DNA from: Sabellastarte sp. h YS-2021
Taxonomy: Eukaryota; Annelida; Polychaeta; Sabellida; Sabellidae
Assembly (NCBI GenBank): GCA_964017235.1
Contig: OZ024935.1
Location: 5,084,001 to 5,148,000 of the forward strand
Length of the DNA stretch: 64,000 nucleotides
Reading direction: 5' to 3'
The translations under genes were made by a program, and so were the position numbers. Shown in pieces: positions 31,364 to 40,675 of this stretch. The number at the start of each line of letters is the position of its first letter. Within the stretch, counting starts at the first letter, position 1. Under the pieces are notes generated by a model that made no database searches, was not told the origin of the DNA, and saw only the letters and a list, made by a program, of their open reading frames with translations.

Positions 31364-32331
31364 TGTTACATATATTGGATACTATATTAGTACATTGTAT
31401 ATTACATATATTAGGCACTATATTAGTGCATTGTTTAATTTAAGCTTTATGTTTATATATTGTCATAAAAGATAATTGTGTTGTTGGTTCTTTTGTGTGT
31501 TGACATTTAAAGTAAGGGAGTTATTGATTTTTGTGTTTTAGTGTTTATTGATCTGTTCACAGACTGGGGGAAATCCCCCCTCAGTGGTTATGTTAGATTT
31601 GGGGAAACCCAATTGCCAGTAGTTTCTAGAACTTCCTCATTTGGCCTAGATGGCTCAAGCTTTTTTTGAGTTGGTTCTGTACAATTCCAGAGGAATCTGT
31701 GAATGTATATAAGGAATGTACATCTGACCACAAGTGAACTTTGTATTCGCTGGCTATAAGGAGAGCTATTGTGTTTTGAAATATAATATATAACTTATGT
31801 TGCTGTGAACTTTTACTGGAGTGAACTGGATACATTGTCTGGACAGATTTATTGCACTTTGGATATTTTTGGATATTGTACCTTCATATAACAGAGAGTG
31901 GATTTACTGCATTTTGGACATAGTCCATATCTTGGAGCAGACAGTACAGTTGTGTTAACTCCCTAACTATCTCCAGGCAGACATTTTGTGTGATTGGATA
32001 TACAAAGGATAGCAGGACAAGGACATTTTGTGTTAGACATTGGACAGATGACAGGACAGATCACAGGACATTGGACCAATCACAGAATATACCACAGGAC
32101 GGATTACAGAACAGATTGCTGGATACGGCGGATAAATTTAACTCATAATCTCTGTGGTCAGGTCAGCTAGATCTTATTATTGTATTAGTGTGTTTGGTTA
32201 AGAGCATACCAGTTGACTGTAATCATTATTGTTGACTATTAAATAAATTTGTTAAGTTTAACTTTTTGCTTTTTCTGTTACAACTTAAAGACAACCGGTA
32301 ATTGCTACCGCGCTTGCCCGTGACCGTAACA
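31364..32331 (+). repeat. LTR 1 (outer type), 968 bp
   Basis: Starts TGTTACATATATTGG and ends GACCGTAACA, so the termini TGTTAC/GTAACA are inverted. It opens with a ~37 bp tandem duplication (TACATATATT.G..ACTATATTAGT.CATTGT). It carries the extra GATGACAGGACA segment, GATACGGCGG and ACAACCGG, variants shared with LTR 4. AATAAA at 32242-32247 is a candidate polyadenylation signal. Confidence 0.88.
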
Positions 32332-32338
32332 GGAAAAT

Positions 32339-32356
32339 TGGGGGCTCGTCCGGGAT
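32339..32356 (+). other. Primer-binding site, tRNA-Pro type (body 1)
   Basis: TGGGGGCTCGTCCGGGAT, eight bases inside the LTR. It is the 18-base tRNA-Pro complement known from gammaretroviruses. The same 18 bases occur in bodies 2 and 3. Confidence 0.85.
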
Positions 32357-32439
32357 CCAACCATTTGATCCAACCATTCAGTTAACATTTTGAAAACTCA
32401 TTTAATTTGACAACTTATTACAGTCAACAGTGCCCAAAA

Positions 32440-33492
32440 ATGGCTAGTGCTAAAGAATTTGTACAGTCACCATCTATGGAACTTCTGGAAACTTTTAAAA
32501 AAGATATGTTAATGCAGATAGCACAAGAGTTACAGTTAGAGGTGAAAAGGTCAACACGTAAACATGAACTTAAAAGGGTTATTGTTGAACAGTTAGTTGA
32601 TGAAGATGTTTTACCTGATAGTTGTTTAGAAGTGTATAAGCCTCTACGAATGGAACCTTCTGGGCAATATGAGATCAGGCGATTAGAAATTGAAAGAGAG
32701 TTAAGACTTAAAGAGCTTGAAACTCAAGCTCTAACTCAACAACGAAAAGAAGAGCTTGAGGCTCAACAGCGAAAAGAAGAGCTTGAAGCTCAAAAGGAAG
32801 AGCGTGCACTTAAACATGAAAGAGAAATGAGAGCTTTAGAACTCAATGCTCGCAGAATTGCCCATGAAGAGTCCATTGCTACCAAATTTGATTTGGGTAA
32901 AAATGTGCGACTGGTACCACCTTTCAATGAATCAGAAGTTGATAAGTACTTTCAACACTTTGAAAGAGTAGCTCAAAATTTGAAATGGCCTATAGACCAG
33001 TGGCCTTTATTGCTGCAAAGTGTTTTGAGGGGAAAGGCCCAGGAGGCATACACGGCTTTGCCAATTTCTGAATGTGTGGACTATAACTCTGTCAAAAATG
33101 CTATTTTGAAAGCATATGAGTTGGTACCAGAAGTATATCGTCAAAAATTCAGAAATTATCGTAAACAAGAAAGTCAAACTCATGTTGAATTTGCCCATGA
33201 GAAAGAAGTGTACTTTGACAGATGGTGTAATTCTAGGGAAGTAGGTACAGACTTTGAAAAGCTTAGGCAAGTCATTTTTATTGAAGAGTTCAAAAGTTGT
33301 GTCCGTGATGACATTAAGACCTATCTAGATGAACAGAAAGTTGAAAATTTGGCAAAAGCAGCAGCTTATGCTGATGACTATGCGCTAACTCACAAGTCCA
33401 CTTTCAACAAGAATAAGTCCTTTGGTCCTGCTAAAAAGTCTTATCCAGAAATAGGAAAGAAATCTGAAAATGTAGCTCCAGAAAAGAGTTGA
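32440..33492 (+). CDS. gag: Gag of body 1 (SAP-like head, coiled coil, SCAN-like capsid), intact up to TGA
   Basis: 350 residues from the ATG in CCAAAAATGGC. Residues about 1-60 resemble a SAP/helix-extension-helix segment (RKHELKRVIVEQLVDEDVLP). Residues 78-135 are a Glu/Arg/Lys coiled coil with a repeated KEELEAQQR unit. The capsid follows, and about 215-300 matches the SCAN-domain pattern (YRQKFRNYRKQES..., WCNS, FIEEFKSCVRDDIKTYLDE). SCAN domains of vertebrates are thought to come from Gmr1-like gag. It ends at TGA 33490-33492, but the same frame continues into the zinc knuckle and pol. It is the only one of the three gag copies without extra lesions. Confidence 0.82.
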   Translation: MASAKEFVQSPSMELLETFKKDMLMQIAQELQLEVKRSTRKHELKRVIVEQLVDEDVLPDSCLEVYKPLRMEPSGQYEIRRLEIERELRLKELETQALTQQRKEELEAQQRKEELEAQKEERALKHEREMRALELNARRIAHEESIATKFDLGKNVRLVPPFNESEVDKYFQHFERVAQNLKWPIDQWPLLLQSVLRGKAQEAYTALPISECVDYNSVKNAILKAYELVPEVYRQKFRNYRKQESQTHVEFAHEKEVYFDRWCNSREVGTDFEKLRQVIFIEEFKSCVRDDIKTYLDEQKVENLAKAAAYADDYALTHKSTFNKNKSFGPAKKSYPEIGKKSENVAPEKS

Positions 33493-35613
33493 GATAAGGG
33501 TCAAACTTCAAATCAGACTATAAGTAAGGATAGGAAGCCCAGATCCTTTGCTCCTGTGTGCCATTATTGTAAGAAACCTGGGCATGTTATGTCTGACTGT
33601 TGGCTCTTAAAGAAGAGAAGAGAAAAGGAGGCAACGCCCAACGCCTTTGTGTCTAGCAAGTCTAACTGGCATTCAAATCCCAATAGAGCAGAGTCTAGTA
33701 TTGGTTTAGACAAGTCTGAGATTATTAGGGAAGAGTTCAAACCTTTTGTGTCTGAGGGTTTTGTATCCTTGGAAAGTAGTTCCAGTCAGGTCCCCATTAA
33801 GATATTAAGAGACACTGGAGCTACTCAGTCCTTACTTTTAGAAGGTGTATTGCCATTGAGTGTAAGCACATCTACTGGTGAGAGTGTCATTGCTCAAGGT
33901 ATTGAAGGAGGCTGTGTGAACGTTCCCTTGCATAAGGTCAAGTTAGTATCAGACTTAGTTACTGGTTCTGTTGTTGTGGGTACCAGACCCACTTTACCCA
34001 TTAAAGGGGTATCTTTGTTGTTGGGAAATGATCTTGCAGGTGGAAAGGTAGTTGCTGATCCTAAGGTTACTTCTAAGCCGATCACTTTGGTTAGCACTGA
34101 GAAATTAGAAGAGGTTATTCCTGGTATTTTTCCCTCCTGTGCTGTGACTCGAGCTATGGCCAAAAAGGCCCAAGAAGAACCAAAAGATTGTAAACAATCT
34201 ACAGATGTCTTAGTTGATTTGCCAGATACATTATTAAACAACTATGACCATGATGTGCAGAATTCTAGTGATACAAATCCCAAGGCCAGGGTAGATTCTG
34301 AAAAACAAGACTCAATTGACTGTCAAGATGTATCACTATCAAAATCAAAATTGATTTCAGAGGAGGAAAATGATCCTGAATTAGCTCCTTTATTCAAGTT
34401 GGTCTTGCCACCAGTAGAGCTAGATAAGGTCCATGTAGGCTATTATGTCAGAAATGGTGTGCTTATGCGAAAGTGGAGGCCACCAAATATCCCTGCATCT
34501 GAAGAATGGTCAGTAGTACACCAGATTGTTGTGCCAAAAATGTACCAAAGTGAGATATTAAAATTGGCTCATGAATCTCCAATGGGTGGCCATTTAGGCA
34601 TCAACAAAACTTACAACAAGATAACCAAACATTTCTATTGGCCTCAAATTCGGCACTGTGTGGCAGAATTTTGCAAGACTTGTCACATTTGTCAAATGGT
34701 AGGAAAGCCAAACCAAAAAATTCCTGTAGCTCCTCTCAAACCCATTCCAGCATTTGAGGAACCATTTAGCAAAGTGATAATTGACTGTGTAGGTCCCTTA
34801 CCAAAAACTAAATCCAGAAACCAATATCTTTTGACAATTATGTGTGCTTCAACCAGATTTCCCGAAGCCATACCTTTGACCAACATAACAGCTCCCAAAA
34901 TCTCAAAAGCTCTGGTCAATTTCTTTACTTTAGTTGGCTTACCAAAAGAGATCCAGTCAGATCAAGGATCAAATTTTATGTCAGGACTATTTCAACAGGT
35001 TGTATTTCAACTAGGTGCCAAACAGATCAAATCTAGTGCGTATCACCCAGAATCACAAGGTGCACTTGAAAGGTTCCATTCCACTTTGAAGAATATGATT
35101 AGGACATTTTGTTTAGATAATGAAAAAGACTGGGATGAAGGCATTAGCTTATTGTTGTTCGCAGTTAGAGAGTCTGTTCAAGAGTCTTTAGGCTTTAGTC
35201 CTTTTGAGTTGGTCTTTGGCCATTCAGTCCGTGGTCCTCTCAAGCTGTTGAGGGAAAATTGGTTATCTGAGATCACCGAGAGCCTAAATCTGCTAGATTA
35301 TGTTTCAAAGTTCAGAGATAAGTTAAAGAAGGCTTGTGAGCTGGCGCAACAAAATTTGAAAACTTCTCAGTCAAAAATGAAGATGCTTTATGATAAGAAA
35401 TTACAAAATCGTATCTTCAATCCCGGAGGCAAGGCTTCAGTGTCATCACCTGGCCAAATGAATAAACTACAGGCCAGAGATCTAGGGTCATACCCAGTAG
35501 CAAGGAGAGTAGAAACTCTCCAAAAGACCATTAAAAACTGTGATAACAGACATTCAAACCAAATGTGGGAAATAACTATGGTAAAGCCATACTTCGAAAG
35601 AGGTATAACATAG
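33493..35613 (+). CDS. pol: Pol of body 1: zinc knuckle, protease, integrase; no reverse transcriptase
   Basis: In frame with gag after its TGA. Numbering from 33556: zinc knuckle CHYCKKPGHVMSDC (2-15), retropepsin DTGA at 86-89, linker with CAVTRAMAKKA, integrase zinc finger H339, H346, C376, C379, integrase core D410 (IIDCVG), D469 (SDQGSNF), E505 (GALERFH), then a C-terminal module ending MVKPYFERGIT. All catalytic residues are present. There is no RT or RNase H either between protease and integrase or after integrase. In Gmr1-like elements RT would follow the point where this frame stops (TAG 35611-35613). The GTG often taken as start is not needed: translation would have to pass the TGA. 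Confidence 0.85.
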   Translation, partial: DKGQTSNQTISKDRKPRSFAPVCHYCKKPGHVMSDCWLLKKRREKEATPNAFVSSKSNWHSNPNRAESSIGLDKSEIIREEFKPFVSEGFVSLESSSSQVPIKILRDTGATQSLLLEGVLPLSVSTSTGESVIAQGIEGGCVNVPLHKVKLVSDLVTGSVVVGTRPTLPIKGVSLLLGNDLAGGKVVADPKVTSKPITLVSTEKLEEVIPGIFPSCAVTRAMAKKAQEEPKDCKQSTDVLVDLPDTLLNNYDHDVQNSSDTNPKARVDSEKQDSIDCQDVSLSKSKLISEEENDPELAPLFKLVLPPVELDKVHVGYYVRNGVLMRKWRPPNIPASEEWSVVHQIVVPKMYQSEILKLAHESPMGGHLGINKTYNKITKHFYWPQIRHCVAEFCKTCHICQMVGKPNQKIPVAPLKPIPAFEEPFSKVIIDCVGPLPKTKSRNQYLLTIMCASTRFPEAIPLTNITAPKISKALVNFFTLVGLPKEIQSDQGSNFMSGLFQQVVFQLGAKQIKSSAYHPESQGALERFHSTLKNMIRTFCLDNEKDWDEGISLLLFAVRESVQESLGFSPFELVFGHSVRGPLKLLRENWLSEITESLNLLDYVSKFRDKLKKACELAQQNLKTSQSKMKMLYDKKLQNRIFNPGGKASVSSPGQMNKLQARDLGSYPVARRVETLQKTIKNCDNRHSNQMWEITMVKPYFERGIT

Positions 35614-35616
35614 CTT

Positions 35617-38260
35617 TTCTGGAAGAATTCATGTCATTTGTTGGTTACCTTTCATCCATTAATTCTTCATATTACATTTGTGGCGACTTCAACATTCATG
35701 TTGATGTTCCAGTTGGTGACGGTCAGAAATTCACTACCTTTCTTGATTCATGTGACCTCAAACAGTTAGTCAATAAACCTACTCATCTACATGGTCACAT
35801 ATTGGACCTGATTTTATCTCCCTGTGATCAGGACACCATTGCTGATGTTAAAATTTGTGACTTTGTTTCCGATCACGCATTAGTCAAATGTTCAGTTGCC
35901 TTCCCTTGTCAAGTGTCTCATACTCCAAATGTAGTTCAATATAGAAGGTTCCACCGTATCAATATGTCTGACTTCCGCTCAGATCTCAAAAATACGTCCT
36001 TCGTCAAGTCTCCAGCTGATGCTGTTGTCGATCTGTATGATCAATATGTACATGATTTGAGTGATGTTCTGGATAGGCATGCACCTCTTATATCTAAATT
36101 GACGAAAAAGGAGTCCGCCGATTGGATGTCTGATGATTATCGACGTGCAAAGTCCCTTAGGCGCCAATTTGAGAGAACCTGGCGTAGGGCTAAAAGTACA
36201 CTTAACAGGAGTAGGCTTCGTTGCCAGATTGCTCGGTGCAATGCACTTGTAAATAAAGATAAATCAGACTACTATAGCAAACTGATCTCAGACAATAGTC
36301 ATGACTCTCGAAAACTTTGGCGTGAGCTGCATAAGACCCTGAACAGGGTTTCTGATGCCACACTTACATCTCATGAGTCCGAAATGTCATTGGCTGACCA
36401 GTTTGCCTCCTTCTTCACCAACAAAATCAAGAAGATTAGAGATAATTTTGCTTCTTCTGGCACTGAATATGATGTTAACCCTCCTTCAGATCCTCCCCAA
36501 ATTACTGTCTTTAGGCAAGTTTCTGAAGATGCTGTTGATAAAATAATTAAAGCATCACCAACAAAATCATGCCTGTTGGACCCTCTGCCGACATTCCTGA
36601 TTAAGGAATGCATTGATATATTGCTACCATCCCTTACAAAGCTGGTCAACTGCTCACTCATGGAGGGATGCGTTCCTGATGCCTTCAAATCTGCTGTGGT
36701 CACTCCACTTATTAAAAAGCCAAATCTTCCCTCAAATGACCTTAAGAATTATCGCCCTGTATCAGGTCTTAGTTTTATATCTAAATTGGTAGAACGTGTG
36801 GTTGCTAAGCAGCTGTTAGAACATATTAATGCCAATAACTTACACAACCCATACCAGTCGGCATATAAGGCGGGCCATTCAACTGAGACTGCTCTTCTCT
36901 ACATAAAAAATGAGGTTCACTTATCATTGTCAAGAGGTGAATCCACGGCCTTGGTATTGCTTGACTTGTCTGCTGCCTTCGACACCATTGATCACTCTAC
37001 TCTTCTAGGTTGCCTCCAAAACTGGTTTGGGGTCAGTGGCTCCGTTCTGAAATGGTTCACATCCTACCTAATGGACCGTTACCAATCAGTAAAAATTGGT
37101 TCTACTTTGTCAGAGGTTTGTAAACTCCTATTTGGTGTTCCCCAAGGTTCTGTCCTGGGTCCTTTGTTGTTCTCATTGTACACTACCCCCCTCAGTTCCA
37201 TTATCAGTAAACATAATGGAATAAAGTTTCATTTCTATGCAGATGATAGCCAACTTTATATACATTTATCCCAGAAGAATGCATCTGCTGCCTTTGAAAA
37301 GCTAAATAAGTGCCTAAATGATGTTAAAGAGTGGATGACAACTAGTAAGCTCAAACTGAATCCTGATAAGACTGAGTTTATCATCTTTGGTTCGAAGAGG
37401 CAAAGGGATAAGTTGAAAGCATGTTTTCCAATTGATATCCTGGGCAACTCACTCTGCCCTGCAGATTCAGTAAAAAATCTGGGTGTGTGGCTTGATTCAG
37501 ATTTCTCTTTGTCCAAGCATGTTCAGAATGTCTGCAAAAGTTGTTTTGTTAAACTCCGTGACTTCAGACATGTCAGGCGGTTTCTTACTCATGATGTTTC
37601 TGTGCTTGTAGCCAACGCTCTTGTTAGTAGTCGGTTGGATTACTGCAACTCACTTTTCAGGAGCCTGTCCAAGTTCAATCTACGCAAATTACAGTGCATC
37701 CAAAATAGTGCAGCTAGAATTGTATCAAACACCAGTCGATACACCAGCATAACTCCTGTGCTAAAGAAACTGCATTGGCTTCCTGTTGAACAGCGCATTG
37801 TGTTCAAGACAGTCACACTTGTTTATAAGTATCTTCACACAGGTTTTCCCAGGTATTTTTCACCACATCTTTCTTCCTACAGCAGTTCTTATAGTACCAG
37901 GCGCAGTGAAAGTGGTGGTAATTTCCTAGTTATTCCAAAGTTCTGCCCCTCTGTTCATAAATCTGTCAAACAGTTTGGTAATAGTTTTGCGTTTGATGCT
38001 CCTACTGTGTGGAATACTCTCCCTGATGTGATTCGTGCCTCTCCATCCCTGGCCTCCTTCAGAAAACAGCTTAAAACCTACCTGTACACCAAAGCATATC
38101 CACCCTAGCCTGAATCATCCTCCTGGCGTTCTCCGTGGTGTTCGACCCCTGTTATGTCCCTGGACACAGAATTTTGTTGACTGCTTTTTGTTTTGTTGCA
38201 CCTTAGAGTCCTCTTGTTTGGGGAGATTAAGCGCTATAAAAGTCCAATTAGAATTAGAAT
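35617..38260 (+). mobile_element. 5'-truncated LINE (CR1/L2-like) inserted at the pol stop codon, body 1
   Basis: 2,644 bp flanked by TAGCTT on both sides (35611-35616 and 38261-38266). The first duplication copy contains the pol stop TAG, so insertion left the pol end unchanged. It begins inside the endonuclease domain and ends with CCAATTAGAATTAGAAT, a short-repeat tail rather than poly(A), as in CR1/L2 types. The undisturbed site is seen in body 3 at 49960-49965. Confidence 0.88.
35631..38108 (+). CDS. LINE endonuclease (C-terminal half) and reverse transcriptase, body 1 copy
   Basis: Open from an ATG at 35631. The frame upstream to 35565 is chance overlap with the pol end. Endonuclease motifs GDFNIH and SDHALV are present, but the N-terminal half of the APE-type domain is missing. 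RT has LLDLSAAFDTIDH (motif A), GVPQGSVLGPLLF and the catalytic FYADDSQLY. The C-terminal LHWLPVEQRIVFK and FDAPTVWNTLPDV segments are typical of CR1/L2/Rex-type LINEs. No internal stop. The RT could be active if expressed, but no LINE promoter remains, so any expression would depend on the LTR transcript. Confidence 0.85.
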   Translation: MSFVGYLSSINSSYYICGDFNIHVDVPVGDGQKFTTFLDSCDLKQLVNKPTHLHGHILDLILSPCDQDTIADVKICDFVSDHALVKCSVAFPCQVSHTPNVVQYRRFHRINMSDFRSDLKNTSFVKSPADAVVDLYDQYVHDLSDVLDRHAPLISKLTKKESADWMSDDYRRAKSLRRQFERTWRRAKSTLNRSRLRCQIARCNALVNKDKSDYYSKLISDNSHDSRKLWRELHKTLNRVSDATLTSHESEMSLADQFASFFTNKIKKIRDNFASSGTEYDVNPPSDPPQITVFRQVSEDAVDKIIKASPTKSCLLDPLPTFLIKECIDILLPSLTKLVNCSLMEGCVPDAFKSAVVTPLIKKPNLPSNDLKNYRPVSGLSFISKLVERVVAKQLLEHINANNLHNPYQSAYKAGHSTETALLYIKNEVHLSLSRGESTALVLLDLSAAFDTIDHSTLLGCLQNWFGVSGSVLKWFTSYLMDRYQSVKIGSTLSEVCKLLFGVPQGSVLGPLLFSLYTTPLSSIISKHNGIKFHFYADDSQLYIHLSQKNASAAFEKLNKCLNDVKEWMTTSKLKLNPDKTEFIIFGSKRQRDKLKACFPIDILGNSLCPADSVKNLGVWLDSDFSLSKHVQNVCKSCFVKLRDFRHVRRFLTHDVSVLVANALVSSRLDYCNSLFRSLSKFNLRKLQCIQNSAARIVSNTSRYTSITPVLKKLHWLPVEQRIVFKTVTLVYKYLHTGFPRYFSPHLSSYSSSYSTRRSESGGNFLVIPKFCPSVHKSVKQFGNSFAFDAPTVWNTLPDVIRASPSLASFRKQLKTYLYTKAYPP

Positions 38261-38266
38261 TAGCTT

Positions 38267-38389
38267 ATGATGGCTATTAATAGAAACACTGTTAAAGATA
38301 GGAATTCAGTGTATAAACAGGACTTTGAAAAAGTAACATATGGCGTCCGCATGGATACGCCCTGTCCAGAAGCTGTATTTAAATTGTAA
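38267..38389 (+). CDS. Short tail ORF of body 1, separated from pol by the LINE
   Basis: 40 codons starting ATGATGGCT and ending KVTYGVRMDTPCPEAVFKL. In body 3 the same codons follow the pol TAG in frame, two codons downstream, so this is probably the remaining C-terminal end of an ancestral longer Pol after loss of RT-RNase H. No domain is recognised. Confidence 0.35.
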   Translation: MMAINRNTVKDRNSVYKQDFEKVTYGVRMDTPCPEAVFKL

Positions 38390-38554
38390 TTTATATACCT
38401 GTAACTAGTAAGTTTATAAAAGTTATACATGGTATCAATTTTACTTTTGTATTTAGATAAATATGTTTTGTAAAAAGTTATTACCTGTGTATATATACCT
38501 GGTAAAAATCTCTTGTAAAATTTTGTAACTCCTTGGCTTCCAAAATTTTTCTTT

Positions 38555-38565
38555 AAGGGGGGAGG
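38555..38565 (+). other. Polypurine tract before LTR 2
   Basis: AAGGGGGGAGG immediately before TGTTAC. The same tract precedes LTR 3 (45738-45748) and LTR 4 (50254-50264). It primes plus-strand DNA synthesis in LTR elements. Confidence 0.8.
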
Positions 38566-39522
38566 TGTTACATATATTGGATACTATATTAGTACATTGT
38601 ATATTACATATATTAGGCACTATATTAGTGCATTGTTTAATTTAAGCTTTATGTTTATATATTGTCATAAAAGATAATTGTGTTATTGGTTCTTTTGTGT
38701 GTTGACATTTAAAGTAAGGGAGTTATTCATTTTTGTGTTTTAGTGTTTATTGATCTGTTCACAGACTGGGGGAAATCCCCCCTCAGTGGTTATGTTAGAT
38801 TTGGGGAAACCCAATTGCCAGTAGTTTCTAGAACTTCCTCATTTGGCCTAGATGGCTCAAGCTTTTTTTTGAGTTGGTTCTGTACAATTCCAGAGGAATC
38901 TGTGAATGTACATAAGGAATGTACATCTGACCACAAGTGAACTTTGTATTCGCTGGCTATAAGGAGAGCTATTGTGTTTTAAAATATAATATATAACTTG
39001 TGTTGCTGTGAACTTTTACTGGAGTGAACTGGATACATTGTCTGGACAGATTTATTGCACTTTGGATATTTTTGGATATTGTACCTTCATATAACAGAGA
39101 GTGGATTTACTGCATTTTGGACATAGTCCATATCTTGGAGCAGACAGTACAGTTGTGTTAACTCCCTAACTATCTCCAGGCAGACATTTTGTGTGATTGG
39201 ATATACAAAGGATAGCAGGACAAGGACATTTTGTGTTAGACATTGGACAGATCACAGGACATTGGACCAATCACAGAATATACCACAGGACGGATTACAG
39301 AACAGATTGCTGGATACGACGGATAAATTTAACTCATAATCTCTGTGGTCAGGTCAGCTAGATCTTATTATTGTATTAGTGTGTTTGGTTAAGAGCATAC
39401 CAGTTGACTGTAATCATTATTGTTGACTATTAAATAAATTTGTTAAGTTTAACTTTTTGCTTTTTCTGTTACAACTTAAAGACAACAGGTAATTGCTACC
39501 GCGCTTGCCCGTGACCGTAACA
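38566..39522 (+). repeat. LTR 2 (inner type), 957 bp
   Basis: Same termini as LTR 1. It lacks the GATGACAGGACA segment and has GATACGACGG and ACAACAGG, as LTR 3 does. It is preceded by the polypurine tract AAGGGGGGAGG (38555-38565) and followed by a primer site, so it serves as 3' LTR of body 1 and 5' LTR of body 2. Confidence 0.88.
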
Positions 39523-39529
39523 GGAAAAT

Positions 39530-39547
39530 TGGGGGCTCGTCCGGGAT
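39530..39547 (+). other. Primer-binding site, tRNA-Pro type (body 2)
   Basis: Same 18 bases and spacing from the LTR end as in body 1. Confidence 0.85.
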
Positions 39548-39630
39548 CCAACCATTTGATCCAACCATTCGGTTAACATTTTGAAAACTCATTTAATTTG
39601 ACAACTTATTACAGTCAACAGTGCCCAAAA

Positions 39631-40675
39631 ATGGCTAGTGCTAAAGAGTTTGTACAGTCACCATCTATGGAAGTTCTGGAAACTTTTAAAAAAGATATGT
39701 TAATGCAGATAGCACAAGAGTTACAGTTAGAGGTGAAAAGGTGAACAATAAACATGAACTTAAAAGGGTTATTGTTGAACAGTTAGTTGATGAAGATGTT
39801 TTACCTGATAGTTGTTTAGAAGTGTATAAGCCTCTACGAATGGAACCTTCTGGGAAATATGAGATCAGGCGATTAGAAATTGAAAGAGAGTTAAGACTTA
39901 AAGAGCTTGAAACTCAAGCTCTAGCTCAACAACGAAAAGAAGAGCTTGAGGCTCAACAGCGAAAAGAAGAGCTTGAAGCTCAAAAGGAAGAGCGTGCACT
40001 TAAACATGAAAGAGAAATGAGAGCTTTAGAACTCAATGCTCGCAGAATTGCCCATGAAGAGTCCATTGCTACCAAATTTGATTTGGGTAAAAACGTGCGA
40101 CTGGTACCACCTTTCAATGAATCAGAAGTTGATAAGTACTTTCAACACTTTGAAAGAGTAGCTCAAAATTTGAAATGGCCTATAGACCAGTGGCCTTTAT
40201 TGCTGCAAAGTGTTTTGAGGGGAAAGGTCCAGGAGGCATACACGGCTTTTCTGAATGTGTGGACTATAACTCTGTCAAAAATGCTATTTTGAAAGCATAT
40301 GAGTTGGTACCAGAAGCATATCGTCAAAAATTCAGAAATTATCGTAAACAAGAAAGTCAAACTCATGTTGAATTTGCCCATGAGAAAGAAGTGTACTTTG
40401 ACAGATGGTGTAATTCTAGGGAAGTAGGTACAGACTTTGAAAAGCTTAGGCAAGTCATTTTGATTGAAGAGTTCAAAAGGTGTGTCTGTGATGACATTAA
40501 GACCTATCTAGATGAACAGAAAGTTGAAAATTTGGCAAAAGCAGCAGCTTATGCTGATGACTATGCGCTAACTCACAAGTCCACTTTCAACAAGAATAAG
40601 TCCTTTGGTCCTGCTAAAAAGTCTTATCCAGAAATAGGAAAGAAATCTGAAAATGTAGCTCCAGAAAAGAGTTGA
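39631..40675 (+). pseudogene. Gag of body 2, broken
   Basis: Same start as body 1, but TGA replaces a sense codon at 39742-39744 with a 1 bp deletion beside it (AGGTGAACAATAAAC against AGGTCAACACGTAAAC). A 7 bp deletion near 40247 shifts the frame inside the capsid. The rest is near-identical to body 1, including the terminal TGA at 40673-40675. It cannot make a full Gag. Confidence 0.82.

Noticed and set aside
35565-35630. Apparent fusion of pol sequence to the LINE RT ORF (GTG at 35565)
   Set aside because: The first 17 codons read the integrase end in a different frame from pol; it is chance openness across the insertion junction, not a gene fusion.
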